From Streptomyces sp. NBC_01445 (GTDB taxonomy: Bacteria; Actinomycetota; Actinomycetes; Streptomycetales; Streptomycetaceae), in NCBI RefSeq assembly GCF_035918235.1, contig NZ_CP109485.1:7975001-8039000 (forward strand): a stretch of DNA of 64,000 nucleotides. Direction: 5' to 3'. Below the pieces are notes generated by a model. The model worked only from the letters and a program-made list of their open reading frames with translations. It made no database searches and was not told where the DNA came from. This document shows, in pieces, positions 38,091 to 47,440 of this stretch; the stretch's first letter is position 1, and each line of letters begins with the position of its first letter. A program made the translations under genes and the position numbers.

Positions 38091-38738
38091 ATGACTACTG
38101 GTACTCGGGGCTTCCCGGACATCTCCATCAGCACGGATCGGCTGGTCCTGCGCGCCCTCGAGGAGGACGACGCCCCCGCGCTCGCCGAGATGATGAACGA
38201 CGAGATGGTCGCCGCCTGGACCTCCGTGCCCCAGCCCTTCACCGAGGACCAGGCCCGCACCTGGATCACCCAGTACGCCCCCACCGAGCGCATCGCCGGC
38301 CGCGGCCTCGACCTGGCCGTCACCGAGTTCCTCACCCAGCGCCTGGTCGGCATCGTCCAGCTCGGCAAGACGAACTGGCACGTGGGCTCCACCGAGCTGT
38401 CGTACATCATCGCGCCCTGGGCCCGCGGCGAGGGCTACGCGTCCGAGGCGGCGCTCGCCACCGCCCGCTGGCTCTTCCGCGAGCAGGGCCTCGAGCGCCT
38501 GGAGCTGCGCACCGCGGCCGACAACACCGCCTCCCAGCAGGTCGCCCAGAAGATCGGCTGCATCAGCGAGGGCGTCCTGCGCAACGCGTGCATAGCGCGC
38601 ACCCGTACCGAGGACGGCGGCTGGGAGGACCTGCGGACCGACTTCATCGTGTGGAGCCTGCTGCCCGAGGACCTCGACGGCGTCTCTGACGAGTTCGCCG
38701 AAACCAGTGGATACACGTCCTTCTCGGACTGGAACTGA
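38091..38738 (+). CDS. GNAT (RimJ/RimL-type) acetyltransferase
   Basis: The 215-residue protein has RLVLRALEEDDAPALAEMM near the start, the acetyl-CoA motif IIAPWARGEGYASEAALATARWLF (about 105-128) and LELRTAADNTASQQVAQKIGC, typical of the RimJ/RimL group that acetylates ribosomal-protein N-termini or small molecules. The C-terminal tail of about 30 residues (EDLDGVSDEFAETSGY) is acidic. ATG 38091 is used. It stands alone between the met and cobL loci. Confidence 0.9.
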   Translation: MTTGTRGFPDISISTDRLVLRALEEDDAPALAEMMNDEMVAAWTSVPQPFTEDQARTWITQYAPTERIAGRGLDLAVTEFLTQRLVGIVQLGKTNWHVGSTELSYIIAPWARGEGYASEAALATARWLFREQGLERLELRTAADNTASQQVAQKIGCISEGVLRNACIARTRTEDGGWEDLRTDFIVWSLLPEDLDGVSDEFAETSGYTSFSDWN

Positions 38739-38818
38739 CCCCCAAGGTCGCACCCAGGTACACCAGGTACGCTCACCGAGCCCGTTCGACCCGCAAGAAC
38801 CCCCAGGAGACTGACACG

Positions 38819-40030
38819 ATGGCCGACCGGGTCACGGTGATCGGCTGGGACGGCTCGCCCCTGACCGCGGCGGCACGCTCCGCCCTCGGTGCCGCAACTC
38901 TCGTGGCGGGCGCCGGCCACCACCTCGCTCTTCCCGAGGTTCCGGGCCGCGCCGAGCGGATCAGGCTCGGCAGCGTCTCGCTCGCCGCCCGCCGCATCGC
39001 CGCCCACCGCGGCACCGCCGTCGTCCTCGCCGACGGAGACCCCGGCTTCTTCGGTGTCGTACGCACACTGCGCGCGCGCGAGTTCGGCCTCGAGGTCGAA
39101 GTGGTCCCCGCCGTCTCCTCCGTGGCCCAGGCGTTCGCCCGCGCCGGCATGCCCTGGGACGACGCCCAGGTCGTCGTCGCCCACCGCCGCACCCTGCGCC
39201 GCGCCGTCAACGTCTGCCGCGCCCACCCGAAGGTCGCCGTCCTCACCTCGCCCGGAGCCGGCCCCGCCGAGCTCGGACTGCTCCTCGAAGGCGTCCACCG
39301 CACCTTCGTCATCTGCGAGGAACTCGGCACCGACCGCGAGCAGGTCACCGTCGTGACCAGCGACAAGGCAGCCGATCACACCTGGCGCGACCCGAACGTC
39401 GTCATCGTCATCGGCGGCACCACCGCCCCGTCCGACGAAACCGCCTGGCTCGCCGGAGGCGCCCCCTCGGCCGGCGTGCGCGGCTGGGCCCTTCGCGCCG
39501 CCGAGTACGGCGGCGGCCTCGGCGAGGGCGAGACCGAGCCCCTGCGCGCGGCTCAACTCGCCCGCACCGGACCGCGCGTGGGCGACCTCGTCTGGGACAT
39601 CGGCTGCGGCAGCGGAGCCTTCACCGCGGAGGCCGCCCGCTTCGGCGCCGCCGTCATCGCCGTCGACCGCGACCCCGACGCCTGCGCCCGCACCCTCGCC
39701 ACCGCTCGCCGCTTCGGCGTGCAGCCGCAGATCGTGCACGGCACGGCGCCCCACATCCTCGAAGACCTGCCCGAACCCGATGTCGTACGCATCGGGGGCG
39801 GGGGAGCGGCAGTCGTCTCCGCCGTCGCCGACCGGCGTCCCGAGCGCATCGTGACGCACGCCGCGACACGCGATGCCGCCGAACTCATCGGCAGGGACCT
39901 GACGGAGCACGGCTACCGGGTCGAGTGCTCGCTCCTGCAGTCCGTCGAGCTGGACACTCGCGCCTGGACCGAGAAGGAGCGGACCGTGGGGTTCCTGCTC
40001 TCCGGGGAGTTGCCCGACCGCAACCCGTGA
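38819..40030 (+). CDS. cobL: Precorrin-6Y C5,15-methyltransferase (CbiE-CbiT fusion)
   Basis: CobL methylates precorrin-6Y at C5 and C15 and decarboxylates it, in the aerobic cobalamin pathway. The 403-residue chain has an N-terminal CbiE-type tetrapyrrole methylase domain (VTVIGWDGSPLTAAARSAL, then ADGDPGFFGVVRTL) and a C-terminal CbiT-type SAM methyltransferase domain with VWDIGCGSGAFTAEAARFG (about 258-276). The start is ATG 38819. It is followed by a 355-bp gap, then the cobT-type fusion. Confidence 0.94.
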   Translation: MADRVTVIGWDGSPLTAAARSALGAATLVAGAGHHLALPEVPGRAERIRLGSVSLAARRIAAHRGTAVVLADGDPGFFGVVRTLRAREFGLEVEVVPAVSSVAQAFARAGMPWDDAQVVVAHRRTLRRAVNVCRAHPKVAVLTSPGAGPAELGLLLEGVHRTFVICEELGTDREQVTVVTSDKAADHTWRDPNVVIVIGGTTAPSDETAWLAGGAPSAGVRGWALRAAEYGGGLGEGETEPLRAAQLARTGPRVGDLVWDIGCGSGAFTAEAARFGAAVIAVDRDPDACARTLATARRFGVQPQIVHGTAPHILEDLPEPDVVRIGGGGAAVVSAVADRRPERIVTHAATRDAAELIGRDLTEHGYRVECSLLQSVELDTRAWTEKERTVGFLLSGELPDRNP

Positions 40031-40203
40031 CCCCGTCGCTCCGGGGCGCGCGGTAGGCTGGCCGATCGTTGTACTGCACCCGGACGTCCGGCTTTCCGTC
40101 GGTCAATGTCCGGAAAACGCGCCACTTTTGGGGTACGTGTGGTACGGCAGGACCGGAGGACGCGCAACGTGGCGCAGTCCACAGCGGGCCGTGCCCGATC
40201 CAG

Positions 40204-40264
40204 GTGCGGTGGCAGCCGGCCGACCGGGACAATACCTGTTGTCCTCAGCCGGCTCGTGCCGCAC
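40204..40264 (+). ncRNA. Possible structured 5' leader element before cobT
   Basis: The 355-bp gap between cobL and the cobT fusion holds no convincing protein gene. Within it, three arms pair in order: GTGCGG (40204-40209) with CCGCAC (40259-40264), AGCCGGC (40214-40220) with GCCGGCT (40248-40254), and GGACAA (40227-40232) with TTGTCC (40239-40244), giving a 61-nt stem-loop of 19 pairs with internal loops and a 6-nt apical loop. A weak -10 TAGGCT lies at 40054-40059. No B12-box or SAM-riboswitch core was found. Confidence 0.35.
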
Positions 40265-40385
40265 GGCACTCACGCTCGTTCTTCATGACGGGCGGTCGGT
40301 GCGCCGCTCCGGTCACTGGGGTCGCATCCCCGGCCGACGGCCGGGGGCTGCCGAAGAAGCACTAACCGATGGGCGAGGGGTACGC

Positions 40386-43300
40386 ATGACCGACACCGGC
40401 CAGGTTCCGGGCGAGGGGCTGCCGGAGAACGCAGGCACGGTGGAACAGCCGGGCGTCCCCGCCCCGGGTGCGTACACCTTCCTCGACCCCTCCGAAACCC
40501 CCACCGAAGACGACGATCTGCTGCTGATGCCGGGTTCGCAGGGAGCCTGGGGCGAGCCGCAGGCCGCCCCGATGCCCGCCCCGCACGAGCCGGGCCCGCA
40601 CGAGACGGCGGGCCGGGACAGTGGCCACGTCGACCTGAACGGCGTCCGAGTGCCGGGGCCCTCGCCCGCCCCGCACCCCGGGCCCGCGCGTCGCCCGCTG
40701 CACATGGGCCCGCCGGTGCCGGACGGCACGGGCAGCCCCGTCCGCTCGCTTGCCGACCGTGGCCCCGCGCACACACCGCCGAACCCCATGCCGGTACGTC
40801 AGGCGGGCCCGCCCACCACGGAACCCGAGTACCTCGACATCCCGCGCGACGAGACGGGCGCCCCGGCGCCGCAGCTCGGTGAGATCCCGCCGCTGGGTGC
40901 CGCTGCCTGGGGCACACAGCCGCCGCAGCAGGGCTTCGAGGCGCCGGCCGCAGTGGCGGAGGCAGCCCCGGACGGCGCAGCAGAAACGGTCGTCCCGGAC
41001 GCCACTCCTGTCGCACCGGCCGCCCCGACCCAGCAGACCGTCGGCGACGCCCCCGTGTTCGCCCAGGCGCCGCAGCATCCGCAGGACGTGCATGCCGCGC
41101 AGGCCGAGCCGGCTGAGCTGACGCCGGAGGCCTTGGCGGCCCCGGAGTTCGCCGCACCCGAGGAGGTGCCGGTGTACGCCGCGGCTCCAGACGGTGGCCT
41201 GTTCGCCGAGGAGCAGGCCGCGCCGGCCGAGTACGCCGTCGACTACTCCTCCGCTCCGAACGGTGTGCAGTTCGCGCCGGTCGCGCAGGGCCCCGAGGAC
41301 GCGCAGTTCGCGGTGCAGCCCGAGCCGGTGGCTGCCTATGCAGGGCATCAGCAGATGGCCGCGCACCCCGGTGAGCTGCCCCTCGACCCGCACTCCGGCC
41401 AGTTCGCCATGGCGCCCGAGGCGGTCCAGGGCCAGCACTTCCCGCAGGCGCCCGCCGAGGGCCAGGCGGACCAGGCGCCGCAGCCGCTCGGCCAGTTCGT
41501 GCCCGTCGAGGGGAACATCCCCACCACGCCGCACCTGGCGCCGACGCCGCCGCAGCACATGGTCGTGCCGCCGCTGCCCGAGCTGCCCGAACCGGCGGCG
41601 CCCGCCGCCCCGGCCCCCGTCCTCATCGACGAGACCCCCGAAACACTCGCCGCGGACCAGGTCCCCCAAGCGCAAGAAGCACACGAAGTCCACGTGGTAC
41701 CCGAGACACACGAAGCGCACGCGATGAACGACGCGGCGCACGCGATGAACGAAGCGCACGCGATGAACGAAGCGCACGCGATGAACGAGCCGCAGTTGAC
41801 GCACGAGGCCGCCGCCTTCCCCGAGGCCACCGAGCTCTCCGGGACCGCTGAGGCGCCCGAGGCCCCCGCCGAGCCCTCGCCCGTACTCCCCGAGGCCGTC
41901 GCCGAGACCCCCGTCCCGGCCGAAGCGGACGCGGTGGAGCGGGAGACCGCTCCCGAAGCCGCCGAGCCCGTCACCGCCGAGGCGGAGCAGGCGCTCGCAG
42001 AGCCTGAGCCGGAAACCCTCGTCCCCGCCCCCCGCGAGTCCGAGCCCGCCATCCAGGACATGGCGGACGCGGCCCCCGAGACGCTGCCGGCCCCGGCCGA
42101 CGACCTCGCGGGCCCGGCCGCTCCCGGCTACGACGAGGCCGAGCGCGAGGCCGTCCTGCGCGTCATGCGCGAGCGCCGCGACATCCGTAACGGCTTCCGC
42201 AGCGACCCGATCCCGCACGACGTGCTGCTCCGCGTCCTGGAGGCCGCGCACACGGCGCCTTCCGTCGGCCACTCGCAGCCCTGGGACTTCGTCGTCATCC
42301 GCTCCGCGGAGACCCGGCGCACGATGCACGAACTGGCCATGCGCCAGAAGGACGCGTACGCCAAGTCCCTGCCCAAGGGCCGCGCGAAGCAGTTCAAGGA
42401 ACTGAAGATCGAGGCCATCCTCGACACCCCGGTGAACATCGTCGTCACCGCCGACCCGACGCGCGGCGGCCGCCACACCCTCGGCCGCCACACGCAGCCG
42501 CAGATGGCCCCGTACTCCTCCGCGCTCGCGGTCGAGAACCTGTGGCTCGCGGCCCGCGCCGAGGGCCTCGGCGTCGGCTGGGTCAGCTTCTTCGACGAGC
42601 GCGAGATGGTCCGCACCCTCGGCCTGCCCGACCACCTCGAGGTCGTCGCCTACCTCTGCGTGGGCTACGTCGACGAGTTCCCGGACGAGCCCGAGCTGAT
42701 GCAGGCCGGCTGGTCCAAGCGCCGCCCGCTGTCGTGGGTCGTCCACGAGGAGACGTACGGCCGCCGCGCCCTGCCCGGCGAGGACCCGCACGACCTGCTC
42801 GCCGAGACCGTCTCCAACATCCGCCCGCTGGACGCCAAGGCGCTCGGCGAGGCGTGGGAGCGGCAGAAGCGGATGACGAAGCCCGCCGGTGCGCTCGGCA
42901 TGCTGGAGATCATCTCTGCCCAGCTCTCCGGCCTGTCCCGGATGTGCCCGCCCCCGATCCCGGAGCCCGCGGCCGTCGCGATCTTCGCGGGTGACCACGG
43001 CGTGCACGCCCAGGGCGTCACCCCGTGGCCGCAGGAGGTCACGGCCCAGATGGTCGCCAACTTCCTCGGCGGCGGCGCGGTCTGCAACGCGTTCGCGAAC
43101 CAGGTCGGCGCCGAGGTCTGCGTCATCGACGTGGGCGTGGCGAGCGAACTCCCGGCCACCCCCGGCCTGCTGCCCCGCAAGGTCCGCGCCGGCACCGCCG
43201 ACATGACCACCGGTCCCGCCCTGAGCCGCGAAGACGTCAAGGCGGCCATCGAGGTCGGCATCGAGACGGCCCGCGACCTCGTCGCGGCCGGCAACAAGGC

Positions 43301-43844
43301 GCTCCTCACCGGCGAGATGGGCATCGCCAACACCACGGCGTCGGCCGCCCTGATCTCGGTCTACACGGGCGTCGACCCGTCCGAGGTGACCGGCCGTGGC
43401 ACGGGCATCAACGACGAGACCCACGCCCGCAAGGTCGAGGTCGTCCGCCGCGCGCTCGACCTCCACCAGCCGGACCCGGCCGACCCGATCGGCGTCCTCG
43501 CCGCGGTCGGCGGCCTGGAGCACGCGGCGATGGTCGGTCTCCTCCTGGGCGGCGCGTCGCTGCGGACCCCGGTGATCCTGGACGGCGTCAGCGCCGGAGC
43601 GGCCGCCCTGGTCGCCCGCGCCATCGCCCCCGAGGTCCTCGCGGCCTGCATCGCGGGCCACCGCAGCGCGGAGCCCGGCCATGTGGCGGCCCTGAACAAG
43701 CTGGGTCTGCGCCCCCTGGTCGACCTGGACCTCCGCCTCGGCGAGGGCACGGGAGCACTCCTCGCCCTGCCGATCGTCCAGAGCGCGGCCCGTGCGATGC
43801 ACGAGGTGGCGACGTTCGACTCGGCGGGCGTCACGGAGAAGTAG
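40386..43844 (+). CDS. cobT: BluB-like/CobT fusion: DMB synthase-like plus NaMN:DMB phosphoribosyltransferase
   Basis: The 1152-residue protein has three parts. Residues 1 to about 580 are Pro/Ala/Glu-rich and disordered, with a HAMNEA repeat. Residues about 580-800 form a nitroreductase/BluB-like domain (RRDIRNGFRSDPIP, HTAPSVGHSQPWDFVVIRS, VENLWLAARAEGLGVGWVSF), which could make 5,6-dimethylbenzimidazole from FMN. Residues about 800-1152 are CobT (AIFAGDHGVHAQGVTPWPQ, GEMGIANTTASAAL, LDGVSAGAAALVA), which activates dimethylbenzimidazole with nicotinate mononucleotide. Fusion puts the two successive lower-ligand steps in one chain. The start is ATG 40386. Confidence 0.88.
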   Translation: MTDTGQVPGEGLPENAGTVEQPGVPAPGAYTFLDPSETPTEDDDLLLMPGSQGAWGEPQAAPMPAPHEPGPHETAGRDSGHVDLNGVRVPGPSPAPHPGPARRPLHMGPPVPDGTGSPVRSLADRGPAHTPPNPMPVRQAGPPTTEPEYLDIPRDETGAPAPQLGEIPPLGAAAWGTQPPQQGFEAPAAVAEAAPDGAAETVVPDATPVAPAAPTQQTVGDAPVFAQAPQHPQDVHAAQAEPAELTPEALAAPEFAAPEEVPVYAAAPDGGLFAEEQAAPAEYAVDYSSAPNGVQFAPVAQGPEDAQFAVQPEPVAAYAGHQQMAAHPGELPLDPHSGQFAMAPEAVQGQHFPQAPAEGQADQAPQPLGQFVPVEGNIPTTPHLAPTPPQHMVVPPLPELPEPAAPAAPAPVLIDETPETLAADQVPQAQEAHEVHVVPETHEAHAMNDAAHAMNEAHAMNEAHAMNEPQLTHEAAAFPEATELSGTAEAPEAPAEPSPVLPEAVAETPVPAEADAVERETAPEAAEPVTAEAEQALAEPEPETLVPAPRESEPAIQDMADAAPETLPAPADDLAGPAAPGYDEAEREAVLRVMRERRDIRNGFRSDPIPHDVLLRVLEAAHTAPSVGHSQPWDFVVIRSAETRRTMHELAMRQKDAYAKSLPKGRAKQFKELKIEAILDTPVNIVVTADPTRGGRHTLGRHTQPQMAPYSSALAVENLWLAARAEGLGVGWVSFFDEREMVRTLGLPDHLEVVAYLCVGYVDEFPDEPELMQAGWSKRRPLSWVVHEETYGRRALPGEDPHDLLAETVSNIRPLDAKALGEAWERQKRMTKPAGALGMLEIISAQLSGLSRMCPPPIPEPAAVAIFAGDHGVHAQGVTPWPQEVTAQMVANFLGGGAVCNAFANQVGAEVCVIDVGVASELPATPGLLPRKVRAGTADMTTGPALSREDVKAAIEVGIETARDLVAAGNKALLTGEMGIANTTASAALISVYTGVDPSEVTGRGTGINDETHARKVEVVRRALDLHQPDPADPIGVLAAVGGLEHAAMVGLLLGGASLRTPVILDGVSAGAAALVARAIAPEVLAACIAGHRSAEPGHVAALNKLGLRPLVDLDLRLGEGTGALLALPIVQSAARAMHEVATFDSAGVTEK
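41712..41786 (+). repeat. 18-bp tandem repeat in the cobT fusion linker
   Basis: The unit GAAGCGCACGCGATGAAC (EAHAMN) occurs at 41712, partly at 41736, at 41751 and at 41769, with a 6-bp insert after the first. It encodes the HAMNEA repeats in the disordered region. Copy number probably varies by slippage, and the linker is tolerant of it. Confidence 0.85.
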
Positions 43845-43876
43845 CAGGGCCGAGGGCGGCAGCCCTCAACGCCACC

Positions 43877-43909
43877 GGGGCGGGCCGGGACAGTGGTCCC
43901 GCCCGCCCC
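43877..43909 (+). terminator. Terminator-like hairpin after the cobT fusion
   Basis: A GC stem of 14 bp with one bulged C (43877-43891 with 43896-43909) closes the loop AGTG. No T-run follows. Confidence 0.6.
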
Positions 43910-44012
43910 GTACGCTGAACCCGCACGTCAAAGGCCCGCTCCAGCGCCGAAGCGAGCCCCGTACAGGCATCACCCGTCACACGCGCCACCCCGCACGAGG
44001 AGCCGCACGCCC

Positions 44013-45248
44013 ATGGCCGCAGAACACCCCGCGTACCCCGTAGGCCTCCGTCTCACCGGCCGCCGCGTAGTCGTACTCGGCGGCGGCCAGGTGGCCCAGC
44101 GCCGCCTCCCGGCCCTCATCGCGGCGGGCGCCGACATCCACCTGGTCTCGCCCACCGCGACCCCCTCGGTGGAGGCCATGGCGGACGGCGGTGAACTCAC
44201 CTGGTCGCGGCGCCCGTACGCGGACGGGGACCTCGCCGACGCCTGGTACGCCCTCATCGCCACCGGCGACCGCACCGCGAACGAGGCGGCCTCCGCCGAG
44301 GCCGAGCGCCACCGCGTCTGGTGCGTCCGCTCCGACGACGCCGACGCGGCCACCGCCTGGACACCGGCCACCGGCCGCTCCGAGGGCGTCACGGTCGCCG
44401 TCCTGACCACCGACGCCGCCGGCCGCGACCCGCGCCACACGGCGGCCGTGCGCGACGCGATCGTCGAGGGCCTGCGCGACGGCACGCTCGTCGCCCCGCA
44501 CCACCGCAGGCGCACCACCGGCGTCTCCCTGGTCGGCGGCGGCCCCGGCGACCCCGACCTGATCACGGTCCGCGGCCGTCGCCTCCTCGCCGAGGCGGAC
44601 GTCGTCATCGCGGACCGGCTCGGCCCCCGCGACCTGCTCGACGAACTCCCGCCGCACGTCGAGGTGATCGACGCGGCGAAGATCCCGTACGGCCGCTACA
44701 TGGCCCAGGAGGCCATCAACAACGCGCTCATCGAGCACGCCAAGCAGGGCAAGGCCGTCGTACGCCTCAAGGGCGGCGACCCGTACGTCTTCGGCCGCGG
44801 CATGGAGGAGGCGATCGCACTGGAGGCCGAGGGCATCCCGTACACGGTCGTCCCCGGCATCTCCAGCTCGATCTCCGTCCCCGGCGCGGCCGGCATCCCG
44901 GTCACCCACCGCGGCGTCGCTCATGAGTTCACCGTGGTCAGCGGCCATGTCGCGCCCGACGACGAGCGCTCGCTCGTCGACTGGCCCGCACTCGCCAAGC
45001 TGCGCGGCACCCTCGTCGTCCTGATGGGCGTCGACAAGATCGGCAGGATCGCCGAGACCCTCATCGCGCACGGCAAGTCCGCGCAGACGCCGGTCGCCCT
45101 GGTCCAGGAGGGCACCACGGCCGCCCAGCGCCGCGTGGACGCGACCCTGGAGACCGTCGAGGACGCCGTCCGCACCCACGAGGTGCGGCCCCCGGCCGTC
45201 ATCGTCATCGGCGACGTCGTCGCGGTGGGCCCGCAGCACACCGCGTAA
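44013..45248 (+). CDS. cobA: Uroporphyrinogen-III C-methyltransferase / siroheme synthase-type protein
   Basis: The 411-residue protein fuses an N-terminal NAD-dependent precorrin-2 dehydrogenase-like domain (VGLRLTGRRVVVLGGGQVAQRRL, about 10-32) with a C-terminal tetrapyrrole methylase (TTGVSLVGGGPGDPDLITVRG and VVRLKGGDPYVFGRG). It makes precorrin-2 and perhaps oxidises it towards siroheme, as CysG does. The chelatase-side region is shortened, so full siroheme synthesis is uncertain. ATG 44013 follows GAGGAG. It sits directly after cobL and the cobT fusion. Confidence 0.9.
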   Translation: MAAEHPAYPVGLRLTGRRVVVLGGGQVAQRRLPALIAAGADIHLVSPTATPSVEAMADGGELTWSRRPYADGDLADAWYALIATGDRTANEAASAEAERHRVWCVRSDDADAATAWTPATGRSEGVTVAVLTTDAAGRDPRHTAAVRDAIVEGLRDGTLVAPHHRRRTTGVSLVGGGPGDPDLITVRGRRLLAEADVVIADRLGPRDLLDELPPHVEVIDAAKIPYGRYMAQEAINNALIEHAKQGKAVVRLKGGDPYVFGRGMEEAIALEAEGIPYTVVPGISSSISVPGAAGIPVTHRGVAHEFTVVSGHVAPDDERSLVDWPALAKLRGTLVVLMGVDKIGRIAETLIAHGKSAQTPVALVQEGTTAAQRRVDATLETVEDAVRTHEVRPPAVIVIGDVVAVGPQHTA

Positions 45249-45336
45249 CCCGTCACCAACCCCCACACGTAACCAGCGGTAACAGAACTCGCTCCGAGCC
45301 GTTGGCACCGCACCCAGGACAAGGCAGTATCAACCT

Positions 45337-46164
45337 GTGGCTGAAGCTCAAGGTCTCATCACCATCGAAGATCCCGACGACCCGCGCCTGCGCGACTACA
45401 CGGGCCTGACCGACGTCGAGCTCCGCCGCAGGCGCGAGCCCGCCGAGGGCCTGTTCATCGCCGAGGGCGAGAAGGTGATCAGACGGGCCAAGCAGGCCGG
45501 GTACGAGATGCGCTCCATGCTGCTCTCGGCCAAGTGGGTCGACGTCATGCGCGACGTCATCGACGAGGTCCCGGCCCCGGTCTACGCCGTGAGCCCGGAC
45601 CTCGCCGAACGCGTCACCGGCTACCACGTGCACCGCGGCGCTCTCGCCTCGATGCAGCGCAAGCCGCTCCCGACCGCCGACGAACTCCTCGCCACGCAGC
45701 GCCGCGTCGTCGTCATGGAAGCGGTGAACGACCACACGAACATCGGCGCCATCTTCCGCAGCGCGGCGGCGCTCGGCATGGATGCGGTCCTGCTCTCCCC
45801 GGACTGCGCCGACCCGCTCTACCGCCGCTCGGTGAAGGTCTCCATGGGCGCGGTCTTCTCCGTCCCGTACGCGCGCCTCGAATCCTGGCCCAAGTCCCTG
45901 GAGTCGGTGCGCGAGGCGGGCTTCAGCCTGCTCGCGCTCACCCCCGACGAGAAGGCGAAGAGCCTCGACGAGGCGGCCCCGCACAAGATGGACCGCGTGG
46001 CCCTGATGCTCGGTGCCGAGGGCGAGGGCCTCTCCACCCAGGCCCTGGTCGCCGCCGACGAATGGGTCCGCATCCCGATGGCCCACGGCGTCGACTCGCT
46101 CAACGTGGGAGCGGCGGCCGCCGTCGCGTTCTACGCGGTGGCCACCGGCCGCCCCCAGTCCTGA
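45337..46164 (+). CDS. TrmH/SpoU-family RNA 2'-O-methyltransferase
   Basis: The 275-residue protein has a small N-terminal substrate-binding domain (ITIEDPDDPRLRDYTGLTDVELRRR) and a C-terminal SPOUT knot: EAVNDHTNIGAIFRSAAALG, then LMLGAEGEGLS and IPMAHGVDSLNVGAAAAVAFYA, the three SpoU motifs. It methylates a ribose in rRNA or tRNA with SAM; the target is not predictable. The start is GTG 45337. Its stop is 10 bp from the convergent kinase gene. Confidence 0.93.
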   Translation: MAEAQGLITIEDPDDPRLRDYTGLTDVELRRRREPAEGLFIAEGEKVIRRAKQAGYEMRSMLLSAKWVDVMRDVIDEVPAPVYAVSPDLAERVTGYHVHRGALASMQRKPLPTADELLATQRRVVVMEAVNDHTNIGAIFRSAAALGMDAVLLSPDCADPLYRRSVKVSMGAVFSVPYARLESWPKSLESVREAGFSLLALTPDEKAKSLDEAAPHKMDRVALMLGAEGEGLSTQALVAADEWVRIPMAHGVDSLNVGAAAAVAFYAVATGRPQS

Positions 46165-46174
46165 CCGCGGAACC

Positions 46175-47440
46175 TCAGAGGTAGGGACGGGGCAGGGTCT
46201 CCTGCGCGTGCACGCCGTCGCGCGGCTCACCGAGCCCGCGCGACGGCCCCTGGCAGCCCTGCGCCGCCGCGATCGCCAGCGCCACGAGCAGCGTCACCAC
46301 CACGAACACGAACAACCGCTGGCGCAGCAGCCGCGGATTGGCGGGCCGGCGCTTCCCGGTCCCCGTCGTACGCGGCCCCTGCCGCCCGCCGTTGCTGCGA
46401 GGCGCGGGGCGCGAGCCCGAACGCGTCGTGTTGCGGGGCGTACCCGGGCGCGTGTTGCTGCCGGTCCGAGAGGAACCGTTGCTCGGCCGTGGCGGGGGAG
46501 TGCCCTGCGGTGCCCGGCGCTGCGTGCGCTGCTCCGCGTACTGCTCGGCGAGCCGCCCCGTGGGCCGGTCGGTGTCGGCGCGCGGGGCGGGCGGCCTGGC
46601 GTCGCCGAGGCCATGCGCCTCGCGGGCCGCGATCTCCTTGAGCCGCAGCGACAGTTGAAGCGTGCTGGGCCGCTCCCCGGGGTCCTTGGCGAGGCACGCC
46701 CGGATCAGCGGGGACAACGCGTCCGGTACGCCGTGCAGCTGGGCCTCCTCGTGCACGACCCGGTACAGCATCACTTCGGAACTGCCTTGCCCGAAGGGCG
46801 AGTCGGCCATCGCGGCGTACGCGAGGGTGGCGCCGAGCGCGAAGACGTCCGTGGCCGGCGTGACGGCCGCGCCCCGCACCTGCTCGGGAGCGAGGAACCC
46901 GGGGGAGCCGACCGCCGTCCCGACATGGGTGAGCGTGGAGGCGCCGGTCGCCCAGGCGATGCCGAAGTCGATGATGCGCGGGCCCTTGGGCGACAGCAGG
47001 ATGTTCGACGGCTTGAGGTCGCGGTGCACGACTCCCGCCTCGTGCACGGCGACGAGCCCCTCGGAGAGCGCCGCACCGACCGAGGCCACGTCGGAGGCGG
47101 CCAGCGGCCCCTCCTCCGCGACCTTGTCGTGCAAGGACGGCCCGGGAACGTACTGGGTGGCGAACCACGGCTTGTCGGTGTCGAGATCGGCCGCGACCAG
47201 GCGGGCCGTGCAGCCACCCCTGATCCTGCGGGCCGCGGAGACCTCACGAGCGAAGCGCGACCTGAACTCCTGGTCCTCCGCCAGATCGGGCCGGATCACC
47301 TTCAACGCGACTCGCTGGCCACGGCGGTCGGAGCCCAGATAGACGACGCCCATCCCGCCCGCGCCGAGCCGCCGGTGAATCCTGAACGAGCCGACGACAC
47401 GCGGGTCCTCGCGCCTCAGGCGCATCATCGCCATGTCCAT
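46175..47440 (-). CDS. Membrane-anchored Ser/Thr protein kinase
   Basis: The 421-residue protein has a Hanks-type kinase domain in the first 285 residues: glycine loop LGAGGMGVVYLG, catalytic Lys47 (VALKVIR), HRDLKPSNILL and DFGIAW (the DFG). After a Pro/Arg/Thr-rich juxtamembrane region, one hydrophobic segment (LFVFVVVTLLVALAIAAAQ, about 374-392) anchors it, with a short extracellular tail of about 29 residues. No PASTA or other sensor domain is visible. The ATG at 47440 is the first of several in-frame Met. Targets unknown. Confidence 0.93.
   Translation of the reverse strand: MDMAMMRLRREDPRVVGSFRIHRRLGAGGMGVVYLGSDRRGQRVALKVIRPDLAEDQEFRSRFAREVSAARRIRGGCTARLVAADLDTDKPWFATQYVPGPSLHDKVAEEGPLAASDVASVGAALSEGLVAVHEAGVVHRDLKPSNILLSPKGPRIIDFGIAWATGASTLTHVGTAVGSPGFLAPEQVRGAAVTPATDVFALGATLAYAAMADSPFGQGSSEVMLYRVVHEEAQLHGVPDALSPLIRACLAKDPGERPSTLQLSLRLKEIAAREAHGLGDARPPAPRADTDRPTGRLAEQYAEQRTQRRAPQGTPPPRPSNGSSRTGSNTRPGTPRNTTRSGSRPAPRSNGGRQGPRTTGTGKRRPANPRLLRQRLFVFVVVTLLVALAIAAAQGCQGPSRGLGEPRDGVHAQETLPRPYL

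Noticed and set aside
40106..40288. 60-codon ORF in the cobL-cobT gap
   Set aside because: It lacks a ribosome binding site and conserved-looking sequence, and overlaps the hairpin.
40031..40385. Cobalamin riboswitch before the cobT fusion
   Set aside because: The gap lacks the B12-box and the conserved core; only the compound hairpin is visible.
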